From contig CAZTOW010000028.1 in NCBI GenBank assembly GCA_964615375.1, forward strand, positions 62,001 to 126,000: a stretch of DNA of 64,000 nt. Reading direction: 5' to 3'. Below the pieces are notes generated by a model. It saw only the letters and a program-made list of their open reading frames with translations. It was not told where the DNA came from and did not search any database. This stretch comes from CAZKWG01 sp964615375. GTDB taxonomy: Bacteria; Myxococcota_A; UBA796; CAZKWG01. The translations under genes and the position numbers were made by a program. Below, one piece after another: positions 16,350-24,942 of this stretch (the first letter of the stretch is position 1; every line of letters begins with the position of its first letter).

Positions 16350-17997
16350 GCGGCCCGAGCTCCAGCAGCGCGCGCTCCAGCCCCTGCGCGTCGAGCTCTC
16401 CCCGACCGAAGCGCTCGTAGAGGGCGGTGATGGCGTCCAGGCGCTCGCGGGCGCGGAGCCGCAGGAGGTAGGCCTCGTCCAGCAGGGCGTCCAGGCGCTC
16501 GCGCAGGGCGGGGCCGGGGTCGGGGACCTCTACGTCGGGGAGATCCGCGGCCTGGATCCTCGGTCGGGTCTGACCGCCGGTGGCCCGGAGCTGCTGGCGC
16601 ACGAAGCTGGAGCGCGCGGCCAGCAGCACGAAATGGGGCGTGCGGCGCGGGCGCAGGCGGACCCACTCGGAGCTCCCGCACATCTCGGCGGGCAGCGCCG
16701 GGTCGGGGCGGCGCACCAGCACGACGTTGTTGAGCTCGGGGCGGATGCGGCTCACCAGGAGGTCACCCTCCCGAAATGCGGTCTTGCCGCCGAGGAATTC
16801 TGATCCGGGCAGCGCGCGGGCCCCGGTCACCTCGCCGGTGGCCTTGTCCACGTCGGCCAGGTCCACCTCGGTGAAGCGCTCCTCGGGGCGGTCGGCGGGG
16901 CGGATGGACCAGGGGGCGAGCTCGGCCAGCTCTCCCAGCGTGGCGGTCTGCACCTCGGCGCCGATGACCCGCTCGCCCAGCAGGGCGTCGGGCTCCCAGG
17001 ACCCCACGTCGGCGGGGACGCGGGCGACCGTGCCCGAGCGCAGGGCGATGCGGAGCAGGGCGAGCTCGTCGGGCTCGGTGCGCTTGTAGGTGCGGGAGCG
17101 GGGATCGAAGCCCGGGTTGCGCACGCGGGCCACCAGGAAGGGGCGCAGCTCGGCGGGGCGGCGCTGCAGGCAGACGATGGCGGCGCGGGAGGCGGCGCCG
17201 CCGAAGGGCCGGAACACGCCCTCGGGCAGCGAGATCAGGGCGCGGCGCACGAAGCGCTCGTCCAGCCAGGCGCGGATGGGCTCGAAGCGGGGGTTGGCCA
17301 GGACCGAGTGAGGCAGGACCACCGCCATGCGCCCGCCGGGCCGGAGCAGCCGGTGGGCGGCCTCCAGGAAGAGCACGTCCGAGGACACCCGGGGCTTGCC
17401 GCGCGCCAGGCCGTAGCCGCGGAGCACGTCCGGGTCCTCGATGTCCACCGAGAACGGCGGGTTGGCCAGGATCACGTCCCAGCGGTCCTCCTCCCGCTCG
17501 CGGAAGAGGTCGGCCCGGCGCACGCTGCGCGGGTTGGCGCCCAGCAGGGCGAGGTTGAGCTGGCACAGGCCCACCAGCTCGGGATCGACCTCGAAGCCGT
17601 CGATCTCCGCGCCGCGCCCCCAGGCGGCGGCCAGGAAGGAGCCGGATCCGCAGGCCGGGTCCAGCACGCGCTCGCCGCGGCGCACCTCGGCGAGGTCCAC
17701 CATGAGCTCCACCAGCGGACGGGGCGTGAAGTACTGGCCGCGCTCCGCCTTGAAGATCTCGGGGAAGAAGCGCTCGTAGGCGAGCCCGAAGAGGTCGAGC
17801 TCGGCGGTCAGCGGGATGCGGTCGAGCTGCGCCTGCGGGGGCGCGTCGGGACCCTCCAGCCAGAGGTGGGGCGGCAGGTCCAGGCGGCGCGCGAGGTGGC
17901 GGCACAGGGCGGCGAAGGCGGCCCGGCCCATCAGCCCGCTGGCCCGGAGCCGGTTCTCGGCCTCTCTCAGCTCCGCCGCGAAGCTCTCTCCGCTCAC
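16324..17997 (-). CDS. N6-adenine DNA methyltransferase with C-terminal specificity-like region
   Basis: 557 aa. The QYFTPRPLVELMV block (88-100), SAM motif DPACGSG (113-119) and catalytic NPPF (179-182) identify a gamma-class adenine methylase of HsdM type. From about residue 345 the protein resembles a type I HsdS half: a target-recognition-like region (LGELAELAPWSIRP...LLVSRIRPELNNVVLV) then a helical conserved region (ALRERLDALLDEAYLLRLRARERLD). No restriction subunit or helicase is adjacent. It may be a solitary epigenetic methylase or the remnant of a restriction system. It follows the flavodoxin-like gene by 14 nt. Confidence 0.85.
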   Translation of the reverse strand: MSGESFAAELREAENRLRASGLMGRAAFAALCRHLARRLDLPPHLWLEGPDAPPQAQLDRIPLTAELDLFGLAYERFFPEIFKAERGQYFTPRPLVELMVDLAEVRRGERVLDPACGSGSFLAAAWGRGAEIDGFEVDPELVGLCQLNLALLGANPRSVRRADLFREREEDRWDVILANPPFSVDIEDPDVLRGYGLARGKPRVSSDVLFLEAAHRLLRPGGRMAVVLPHSVLANPRFEPIRAWLDERFVRRALISLPEGVFRPFGGAASRAAIVCLQRRPAELRPFLVARVRNPGFDPRSRTYKRTEPDELALLRIALRSGTVARVPADVGSWEPDALLGERVIGAEVQTATLGELAELAPWSIRPADRPEERFTEVDLADVDKATGEVTGARALPGSEFLGGKTAFREGDLLVSRIRPELNNVVLVRRPDPALPAEMCGSSEWVRLRPRRTPHFVLLAARSSFVRQQLRATGGQTRPRIQAADLPDVEVPDPGPALRERLDALLDEAYLLRLRARERLDAITALYERFGRGELDAQGLERALLELGPLSRGAPGV

Positions 17998-18010
17998 GCC
18001 CGCTCTCCGC

Positions 18011-18448
18011 TCATCGGATGCGCACCATGCACTCGGCGGGGAGGATGTGCTCCGCCTCGGCGGGCTTCAGGAGCGAGTAGCCCTGCGCCACGACCAGATT
18101 GGCGCCCTTCTCGAAGACCATGCCCTTCATGCGGTCCAGCGTGACCCCGGGGCGCAGGCGGTAGACGCAGAAGACGGCCACGCCCACGCCCGAGAGGTCC
18201 GGCATCTCCGCCACCGCGTCCTGGAGGGCCTGCGTAGGCCCCGCGCCGCGGATCCCGAAGCCGTAGCTCGGGCTGCCCAGGATGAGGCCCTTGTAGGGCG
18301 TGACGTCGATGGGGCCGTCCTGGACGCGGTGGACATCGACCAGGAAGGCCCGGTGCTCCAGGAGCTCCTTCATGCGAGGCACCACGCGAGCGCAGTAGCC
18401 GTGAGCGTCGTCGAACAGGATGAGCAGCCTGAGCGCGCGGAAGGGCAC
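18011..18448 (-). CDS. Flavodoxin-like protein
   Basis: 145 aa from GTG 18448, chosen because GAGG lies 8 nt upstream. A longer frame to 18505 has no such site. The core LRLLILFDDAHGYCARVVPRM..., KGLILGSPSYGFGIRGAGPT and GVGVAVFCVYRL gives the alternating strand/helix pattern and the T/S-rich loops of flavodoxin-like FMN proteins. No redox partner is near. Co-direction with the methylase gene suggests an operon but no shared role is evident. Confidence 0.55.
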   Translation of the reverse strand: MPFRALRLLILFDDAHGYCARVVPRMKELLEHRAFLVDVHRVQDGPIDVTPYKGLILGSPSYGFGIRGAGPTQALQDAVAEMPDLSGVGVAVFCVYRLRPGVTLDRMKGMVFEKGANLVVAQGYSLLKPAEAEHILPAECMVRIR

Positions 18449-18483
18449 GGTTGGAACCTCGGGGTGTGGAACTAACAGGAAGC

Positions 18484-18513
18484 TTGACCACGCGCCCGAT
18501 GACAAGCTAAATG
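18484..18513 (+). promoter_or_regulatory. Promoter TTGACC-N18-TAAATG
   Basis: Expected start about 18520, leaving roughly a 45-nt leader to ATG 18566. It matches the promoter form seen at 29752 and 41014. Confidence 0.6.
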
Positions 18514-18565
18514 ACCGCTTCTCGCATCAGGCGAACCACACCCTCCCGCTCGAGAGACCAGATCC

Positions 18566-19582
18566 ATGGCTCGTTGGCGCGTCGCCCAGGGCAATCAGCA
18601 GTTCACCGCCGAGGATCTGGCCGAGCTCCAGCGCTTCGCCCGTCAGGGCAAGCTCGGCGCTGGCGATCTCATCCAGCCGCCGGGGGCCTCCGACTGGCTC
18701 TACGCGATGGAGCTGCCGGAGCTGAACGCTCACCTCAAGCAGGCGCCCCCCGGGCTGGACGCCGACTACAAGCCCCGCCGGGGCGGCAACGGCATCATCA
18801 TCGCCCTGCTGCTCGCGGGCATCGCCGCCACCGGGTACGGCATCTGGTCGGTGACCCAGCGCATCCCGAAGGCCGAGGATCTGGAGCTGCTGGGCAAGCG
18901 CCTGCAGCTCACGGAGATGCTGGTGACCTCCAGCTCGGCCAACGTGCTGAGCCAGCCCGCGGACAGCGCGAGCCCGGTGGGGACGGCGGCCAAGGACGAG
19001 AAGGTCCAGCTCATGGCCAAGCGCGGCCCCTGGTACCGCATCCAGACCACGGGCGGCGCGGACGGCTGGGTCAAGGTGGACGACGTGATCCCCGCCTACC
19101 TCTTCGCCGACGCCGAGACGCGCCAGGACTACGACCCGATCTACAACCCGGATCGCTACGTCTCGGTCAAGAACGCCTCCTGGATGCAGCTGCCCGAGCA
19201 GCAGAAGCTGAACGTCACGATCTTCCAGTTCTCCATCACCAACGCCAGCAAGTTCACGATGACGGACGTGAAGCTGCTGGTGACGGTGCGCGACAACAAG
19301 GGCAACGTCCTGGAGACCAAGGAGATCGCGATCGAGGGCATCGTCCCGGCGCGCCAGGACGTGATGGTGGGCACGCTCTCCCCGGATCCGAAGAACCGGG
19401 AGGACGTCGCGCGCCTGTTCACGGACGCGACCTTCATCGAGATGCAGAAGGAGGACCCGGACCTCGCGCTGCGCTGGTCGGCGGGCATCGAGGTCGGCAT
19501 GGAGTCCAAGGACTTCGAGAAGGCCAACGTGGACCTGCTCGAGGTCCGGGCCATCCCGAAGGAGCTGGACGAGAAGAAGTAG
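18566..19582 (+). CDS. Membrane protein with N-terminal GYF_2-like domain and SH3-like domain
   Basis: 338 aa. Residues 1-52 (WRVAQGNQQFTAEDLAELQRFARQGKL..GDLIQPPGASDWLYAMELPEL) resemble the GYF_2 domain common at the N-terminus of bacterial membrane proteins. One membrane helix follows (about 74-93). An SH3b-like domain comes next (VLSQPADSASPVGTAAKDEKVQLMAKRGPWYRIQTTGGADGWV). The last 170 residues are a beta-sandwich-like domain with no name. The outer domain probably binds peptidoglycan or a protein partner. Confidence 0.7.
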   Translation: MARWRVAQGNQQFTAEDLAELQRFARQGKLGAGDLIQPPGASDWLYAMELPELNAHLKQAPPGLDADYKPRRGGNGIIIALLLAGIAATGYGIWSVTQRIPKAEDLELLGKRLQLTEMLVTSSSANVLSQPADSASPVGTAAKDEKVQLMAKRGPWYRIQTTGGADGWVKVDDVIPAYLFADAETRQDYDPIYNPDRYVSVKNASWMQLPEQQKLNVTIFQFSITNASKFTMTDVKLLVTVRDNKGNVLETKEIAIEGIVPARQDVMVGTLSPDPKNREDVARLFTDATFIEMQKEDPDLALRWSAGIEVGMESKDFEKANVDLLEVRAIPKELDEKK

Positions 19583-19588
19583 GCGCGC

Positions 19589-20125
19589 CTACTTCCCCAG
19601 CAGCCCGGCCTTCAGGGCCTCGTTGGCCGGGCGCGGCCCGACGTAGATGTTCATGACCAGCTTCATGAAGTCCACGCCGGGGATGGTGCCCTTCTTCTTG
19701 CCCTTGACGATGACGGTCGTGCCCACGCCGGGGGCGTACTCGTAGATCATCTGGTCGCCCGCGACGACGTCCTCCACCCAGCCCACGACCTGGTCCATCT
19801 GGGGCTTCAGACCCGCGTACTCGGGGTACTTCGCGATGCCCTCGTAGAGGGTCTCGACGATCTTGTCCTTGGGGACCTCATCATAGATGAAGTGCATGGT
19901 GACGCGCTTCGGCACGTCGTCCGACACGACGCTCGCGGCGTCCGAGCTCTTCTTCGGCAGATAGAGCCCGCCCACGTAGATGTCCAGCATGTACTTCTCG
20001 CGGAGGCCCATGCCGTTGAGCACCAGGGTCTGTCCGCCGACCTGCGCGGTGTCGGGCAGGGTGACGCCCGCCAGCGAGCCGGCCTGAGACGTGAGGGAGA
20101 GCAGCAGCAGCATCGTCGCGGTCAT
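19589..20125 (-). CDS. Secreted chalcone-isomerase-like protein
   Basis: 178 aa from ATG 20125, with a GAGG site just upstream. It has a signal peptide (MTATMLLLLSLTSQAGS). The body (TLVLNGMGLREKYMLDIYVGGLYLPKKSSDAASVV) matches the chalcone-isomerase-like fold found in many secreted bacterial proteins, usually of unknown ligand. Last gene of the leftward lipoprotein operon, 7 nt after the preceding stop. It converges on the SH3-domain gene with a 6-nt gap. Confidence 0.8.
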   Translation of the reverse strand: MTATMLLLLSLTSQAGSLAGVTLPDTAQVGGQTLVLNGMGLREKYMLDIYVGGLYLPKKSSDAASVVSDDVPKRVTMHFIYDEVPKDKIVETLYEGIAKYPEYAGLKPQMDQVVGWVEDVVAGDQMIYEYAPGVGTTVIVKGKKKGTIPGVDFMKLVMNIYVGPRPANEALKAGLLGK

Positions 20126-20132
20126 GGGATCC

Positions 20133-22832
20133 TCACCAGGAGAGGTCGAACCAGTCGGTCGATGTAAAGGACACGTAGGGGTAGCCCCACCCATCCGGGT
20201 AGTGGTCGCAGTAGTACTCGTCGGGCCCGCACCAGCCGGCGGCGAAGCCGATGGAGAGCTCGTCCAGGAGCAGCCCGAGGTCGGCCACGTCCATCGACAG
20301 CACGAGGTCTCTCTCCGAGACCAGGGTGGCGTCCACGTCGCCGATGGTCACGAAGCCGGAGTCATAGCCCTGGAGCTTGCCGACCCCCGACTGGTAGACG
20401 ATCCGGTAGTAGGTGTAGTCGGCCCCCGTGGAGATGCCCCAGGCCTCGATGAAGAGCGTGTCCGGGTCATACGCGACGTCGGAGCTCAACCAGAACGAGA
20501 GCACCCCGTCCTCCTCCCGCCAGCGGATGGAGGTGTAGTCGAAGGCGTAGTCGTCCACGTTGTCGCCCGCGTCGTCGTTGGTGGCCCCGACGCGCGCCCA
20601 GGGCACCTCTCCCAGCGGGATCTCCACCGGGACCGCGTAGCTGGCCGTCCCGTCCTCCAGCGAGAGCAGCAGGGTCAGCACCTCGCCGGTCTCGCCGTCC
20701 CCGGCCACCAGGGTGTAGCCGTCGGTCTCCCGGGTCGACGCGGCGTCGATGCTGCTGAGGCTGTCCTCGGTCACGCCCAGGGTGGCGCCGACCGCCGAGC
20801 CGTCGGCCACGGAGAGCGCGGCGTCCAGCGGCCCGAAGGTGCGCAGATCCCCGCTGTTGGCGAGGGTGATGGTGAGCTCCGCCTCCTCGCCCGCGTCCAG
20901 GCGCCCGTCCCCGCCCTCGTCGTCGATCTCCACGGAGAGGGTCTGGAGCACCGGCCAGGGCACCTCGAGCTCGACCGGGAGCTCCCAGCGCTCGAGCCCG
21001 TCGTCCACCGTGAGCAGCAGCGTGACCGGCGTGGAGTCGTCGTGATCCGCGGCCACGTCCAGGCTCAAGCCCTCGAGCGTGACGATGACGCCGGTGCGCC
21101 AGACCCCAGTGGTGATGCTCAGCTCCTCGCCGCCGTAGACCACCACGTCCTCGTCCAGGCTGCTGAGCGTGCCGGTGACCGCGCCGAAGGTGTCCGAGCC
21201 GTTGTTGGAGAGCTCCAGCGTGAGCGTGGCGCCGCTGTCCCCGGGGGCGAGCGAGCTCGGCTCGGTGGTCGTGGTGAGCAGCGTGGGGTCGGGCGGCTCA
21301 GGCACGTAGACGAGGCTCTCCTCGTCCGCCGTGAGCGCGGGGAGCTCCGTGGCGCTGTAGTCCTCGCCCCCCACCGAGAGCGTGACGTCGTCCACGTCCC
21401 CGGTCGCCGAGCTGAGCACGCGGGCGAACCAGCGATCCGGGCCGGCGGCGGGCGGGAGGTAGGCGAAGTAGTCCGTCAGATCGGCGCTGAGCGTGCTCTC
21501 GCCCGCGGGCAGGGAGCCGGAGTACAGCGAGGTCTCCAGGGTGGGCTCGTCCGGGTCGCCCACGCCCAGGCTGACGACGACGCTGCCGGCCTCGTCCAGC
21601 GTGAGCACCAGGGTCCCCGTGCTGGGCTCGCCGACCTGGAGATCGAGGTCGAAGCTCCAGGTGTCGAGGCCGTCGGTCAGCTCGAGGGCGAGCGGGACGC
21701 GCTGGTTCTCGTCGAGATCGCTGTCCAGCGTGAGCTCAAACGTGCCCTCGGCGGTGCCCAGGCCGTCGAGGTCGCCGAAGCTGGCGCTGTCCTCGTCCAG
21801 CGTGCCGCCGCCCTCGGGCAGGCTGAGCGTGCCCACCAGGTCGGTGGTGCCGGCGTCCACGAGGTTGGTGAGCGTGACGGTCAGCGTGACGGCGTCGCCC
21901 GGGGCGGCGGGGTCGGGGCTCCAGGAGAGCTCGGCCGCGAGGTCGGGGGCCAGGGCCCGCACCTCCACGTCGTCGATGGACCAGTCGTCGGCGACGGCGC
22001 CCTCGTAGAGCCAGGCCACGTAGACCACGGGCTCGCCGGCCCAGGCGGAGAGGTCCACGGCGCTGGCGTCGGCCCACTCACCCTCGACGGGGGCGGGGAG
22101 GGCCTCGTTCACCGGGACGAAGACGTCCTCCTCCAGATCGCGGCCCGTGGTGGAGACGTAGAGGCCGTGGCTCGCGTTCTGCACGGCGGCGCCACGCTCC
22201 CGCCAGCGCACCATGGCCGAGTCGAGCGTGCTGAGGTCCAACGGCGGCGAGATGAGCCAGTCCTGGATGGTCTGATCCTCGCTGACGCCGCGCAGGTGGA
22301 CGGCCCCGTTGCCGCTCTCGCCCTCCCCCAGCGCCCAGGGTGAGCCGGGGAAGGCGGCGCTGGGGGTCCACCAGTCGAGCTGGTAGAGGGCCTCCTCGCC
22401 GTCCTCGGGCTCGAAATCTTCGAAGAACGGGACGTCGAGCGCGTCTACCAGGACGGGGAGCGCGAAGGGCTCCTCCTCGCCCTGCTCCGGCAGGGTGACG
22501 GTGATCGGCGTGTCCGTGGCGTCTGACGCCGAGAAATAGTACTCGAGGCCCGGCTCCTCCAGGCCCTCGACCTCGCCGGCCCACAGGCCGCCCTCCAGCG
22601 CGGTGAGGGCGGCGACCTCATAGTTGCGCTCGCCCTCGGTGCGCCAGTAGAGCTGCACGAGGCTCACGCCGTCCGGGTCCTCGGCCAGCACCTCGAGGGA
22701 GACGGTGTCGCCCTCGATCCAGGTGCCGGTGGGCGGGGTGTGGCTGAGGGTGGGGCCGGAGAGGGGATCGCCGGTCTCCACGGGCTCCTTGTCCGCCGTG
22801 CAGGCGGCCAGCAGGACGAGCAGGGCGCGCAT
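20133..22832 (-). CDS. Large lipoprotein with jelly-roll (choice-of-anchor J-like) domain and repeated beta domains
   Basis: 899 aa from ATG 22832, overlapping the upstream stop by one base. The lipobox is LLAAC. After a short Ig-like segment comes a domain ending DWLISPPLDLSTLDSAMV...WSIDDVEV, typical of cleaved-adhesin/choice-of-anchor J jelly rolls. At least three CARDB-like Ig repeats follow (PDLAAELSWSPDPAAPGDAVTLTV and relatives). The C-terminus has a bounded beta domain with GWCGPDEYYCDHYPDGWGYPYVSF. A cell-surface binding protein is inferred. Confidence 0.75.
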   Translation of the reverse strand: MRALLVLLAACTADKEPVETGDPLSGPTLSHTPPTGTWIEGDTVSLEVLAEDPDGVSLVQLYWRTEGERNYEVAALTALEGGLWAGEVEGLEEPGLEYYFSASDATDTPITVTLPEQGEEEPFALPVLVDALDVPFFEDFEPEDGEEALYQLDWWTPSAAFPGSPWALGEGESGNGAVHLRGVSEDQTIQDWLISPPLDLSTLDSAMVRWRERGAAVQNASHGLYVSTTGRDLEEDVFVPVNEALPAPVEGEWADASAVDLSAWAGEPVVYVAWLYEGAVADDWSIDDVEVRALAPDLAAELSWSPDPAAPGDAVTLTVTLTNLVDAGTTDLVGTLSLPEGGGTLDEDSASFGDLDGLGTAEGTFELTLDSDLDENQRVPLALELTDGLDTWSFDLDLQVGEPSTGTLVLTLDEAGSVVVSLGVGDPDEPTLETSLYSGSLPAGESTLSADLTDYFAYLPPAAGPDRWFARVLSSATGDVDDVTLSVGGEDYSATELPALTADEESLVYVPEPPDPTLLTTTTEPSSLAPGDSGATLTLELSNNGSDTFGAVTGTLSSLDEDVVVYGGEELSITTGVWRTGVIVTLEGLSLDVAADHDDSTPVTLLLTVDDGLERWELPVELEVPWPVLQTLSVEIDDEGGDGRLDAGEEAELTITLANSGDLRTFGPLDAALSVADGSAVGATLGVTEDSLSSIDAASTRETDGYTLVAGDGETGEVLTLLLSLEDGTASYAVPVEIPLGEVPWARVGATNDDAGDNVDDYAFDYTSIRWREEDGVLSFWLSSDVAYDPDTLFIEAWGISTGADYTYYRIVYQSGVGKLQGYDSGFVTIGDVDATLVSERDLVLSMDVADLGLLLDELSIGFAAGWCGPDEYYCDHYPDGWGYPYVSFTSTDWFDLSW

Positions 22833-23377
22833 CAGTCGTCCTCGGTGTAGAGCCAGCAGTAGGTGATGCACTGGTAGGCGATGATGTTCCCCGAGAGGTC
22901 GGAGATGCCCGCGCAGGTGTAGCCGTTCGGGCAGTCGCTCTCGCTCTCGCAGGTCACGCCGCAGTAGTTCGACTCGGCGTCGCCGATGCTGAGGCAGAGG
23001 TTGTCGTTGCCGCCGCAGTCGCCGTCGTCCTGGCAGGGGTGGCAGTAATAGCCGCCCGCGTCGTAGCACTCCCCGGTGGCGCCGTTGCAGAACTGCTGGA
23101 AGGCGCAGTCCTCGCGCGTGTCGTCGCAGCTCTCGGAGACGCAGCTGGTGGCCTCGACGTCACAGACGTCGCCCGGGTAGCAGTCGCCGTCCACCTCGCA
23201 GCCTTCTACGCAGGCGCCCTCCTTGCAGTACTGCTCGATGCCGCACTGGGCGCTGGTCGCGCAGGCCCGGGAGACGCACTGACCCTGCACGCAGGTCTCG
23301 CCGAAGCCGCAGGCGACCTCCTCGGAGCATTCGTACTCGGTCCCACCGCAGGAGAGGAGCAGGAACAGGGCGATCAC
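22832..23377 (-). CDS. Cys-rich lipoprotein
   Basis: 181 aa, GTG start at 23377. The lipobox is LLLSC. The mature part has more than 20 Cys in C-x(n)-C patterns such as ACGFGETCVQGQCVSRAC and PCQDDGDCGG, resembling the small disulfide modules of myxobacterial secreted proteins. The start overlaps the upstream stop by 4 nt (GTGA) and its own stop overlaps the next ATG by 1 nt, so expression is tightly coupled to its neighbours. Confidence 0.75.
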   Translation of the reverse strand: MIALFLLLSCGGTEYECSEEVACGFGETCVQGQCVSRACATSAQCGIEQYCKEGACVEGCEVDGDCYPGDVCDVEATSCVSESCDDTREDCAFQQFCNGATGECYDAGGYYCHPCQDDGDCGGNDNLCLSIGDAESNYCGVTCESESDCPNGYTCAGISDLSGNIIAYQCITYCWLYTEDD

Positions 23378-24942
23378 TCGGAGCTCTCCTCGACCTGGCT
23401 GCCGGCGGCCAGGATCCGGTAGTCCACGACGATGTAGGTCTCCGCGGGCGGGATGTGCGCGGCGTCGAAGACGATGGCGTTCTGCTCGGCGTCAAACGTG
23501 TACTCGACGTCGCGCTCCAGCTCGCGGATGAAGCTCTCCTCGGTGCGGTCGGCGTAGAGCGAGGCGGAGAGGTCGCGGGGGTCGGCGAGCTCGCTCAGCT
23601 CGAAGACCAGCTCGAGCCCGCTGGCCAGGAGGCCGAGCTCGCTGGCGATGGGCGAGAAGTCCTCGTCGCAGATGCTCTCCAGCGCGCCGTCCGTGCGCAG
23701 CGCGAGGTCCACGTAGCGGCTGCCGTAGGTGGCGGCGCCGTTGTCGGACTCGCAGGAGGGCAGGCCCTCGTAGTCGGGCTCGTCCTTGCCCACGACCGCG
23801 CTGACGTTGAGGATGCCGTGGTCGCGGTAGCTGGCCTCGCCCTTGAGATCCGACCAGAAGCGCAGGTAGTCCGTGGTCTTGTCCGGGCTCGAGTCCTCCT
23901 CGTCGGAGACGAAGACGATGCTCAGGTTCGCGTCGTCCCGGAGGAAGCCCGCGTTGTCCGTGCTGAGCAGCGGCTCGGAGAGCGCGAGCTTCGCCCCCTC
24001 CAGGCCCATCTCGATGCCCGAGCCGCTGGTGCCCACGGCCACCATCTCGGCGAACTGGGCCTCGGTGTCCTGGGTGTCGGGCGTGATGTAGCGCACGGCG
24101 TTGGTGAGCGTGAAGTCGTCGCCCGTCTCGATGTCCACGGCGATCCCGCCGTTGGCGGCCGTGTCCGCGCTGCGGCCGACGACCAGGCGCCCGCCCGCGG
24201 CCAGCGTGGTGCCCTCAGGGAGCTCCACGCTGTTGCGCCCGCCGTCCTGGAGCGCGCAGCCGGACAGGTCCAGGTCCGTGTCAGTGACGTTGGTGAGCTC
24301 CACCCACTCGCCGCTCGCGTCGTCCACCGCGCCGGGATCGGCCAGGAACTCGGTGATCACGACGTCGCCGGCCCCGGGCGCGCTGGCGTCCAGGGAGGCG
24401 GCGCGGCGCGCGCGGGGGGCCTGGGGTCTCGCGCCCGAGGTGCAGCTCGTGTTCTCCTCACCCGGCGTGCCGAGGTCGCCCGAGGCCGAGACCTCGGTGG
24501 CCGCGCACCAGGCGTCGGACGAAGAGTTGTCGGAGTCCGCCTCGTAGGCGGGATCGAGCTGGAGGGCGACGCCCTCGCTGGTGGGCCAGTCGATGTCCCA
24601 GCTCACCTCGTCGATGGTGCCGCCGTCGGCGTTGAGCAGGACGATCTCGTCGTCGCCGCCGACCAGGCGCCCGCTGAACTGGTCCTGGAGCGTGTCCGTG
24701 GTGACCACGCCGATCTGCCAGTCCACGTTCACGCCCTCGAAGGCCTCGATGAAGGCGTCGAAGTTGCTGGCCAGCTTGTCCTGCTCCTCGATCATCGAGC
24801 AGGAGTTGTCCACCACCATCAGGATGTCCACCGTGTTCAGGCGGTCCTGGTGGAAGAGGTCCTTGGCGCGGGCGCTGGTGTAGGAGTACTCGGTGCAGGC
24901 GGTGGCGCCGAGCAGGGTGAGGAGCAGGAGGCGGGTTCTCAC
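23374..24942 (-). CDS. VWA-type lipoprotein with an inserted, apparently permuted lamin-tail domain
   Basis: 522 aa, GTG start at 24942. The lipobox ends at Cys16. The VWA domain has MIDAS-like VDNSCSM (44-50). After IGVVTTDT...SGRLVGG (78-96) the fold is interrupted and resumes at VRYITPDT (283), reaching VFVSDEED (343-350). The insert holds both halves of a lamin-tail domain in swapped order. First comes the C-terminal half (DDEIVLLNADG...WCAATEVSASGDLGTPGEEN, 97-164). A basic linker is next, and then the N-terminal half (VVITEFLADPG...GEWVELTN...FTLTNA, 194-282). Joining 282 to 97 restores the normal order. A surface adhesion role is inferred. Confidence 0.75.
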   Translation of the reverse strand: MRTRLLLLTLLGATACTEYSYTSARAKDLFHQDRLNTVDILMVVDNSCSMIEEQDKLASNFDAFIEAFEGVNVDWQIGVVTTDTLQDQFSGRLVGGDDEIVLLNADGGTIDEVSWDIDWPTSEGVALQLDPAYEADSDNSSSDAWCAATEVSASGDLGTPGEENTSCTSGARPQAPRARRAASLDASAPGAGDVVITEFLADPGAVDDASGEWVELTNVTDTDLDLSGCALQDGGRNSVELPEGTTLAAGGRLVVGRSADTAANGGIAVDIETGDDFTLTNAVRYITPDTQDTEAQFAEMVAVGTSGSGIEMGLEGAKLALSEPLLSTDNAGFLRDDANLSIVFVSDEEDSSPDKTTDYLRFWSDLKGEASYRDHGILNVSAVVGKDEPDYEGLPSCESDNGAATYGSRYVDLALRTDGALESICDEDFSPIASELGLLASGLELVFELSELADPRDLSASLYADRTEESFIRELERDVEYTFDAEQNAIVFDAAHIPPAETYIVVDYRILAAGSQVEESSE

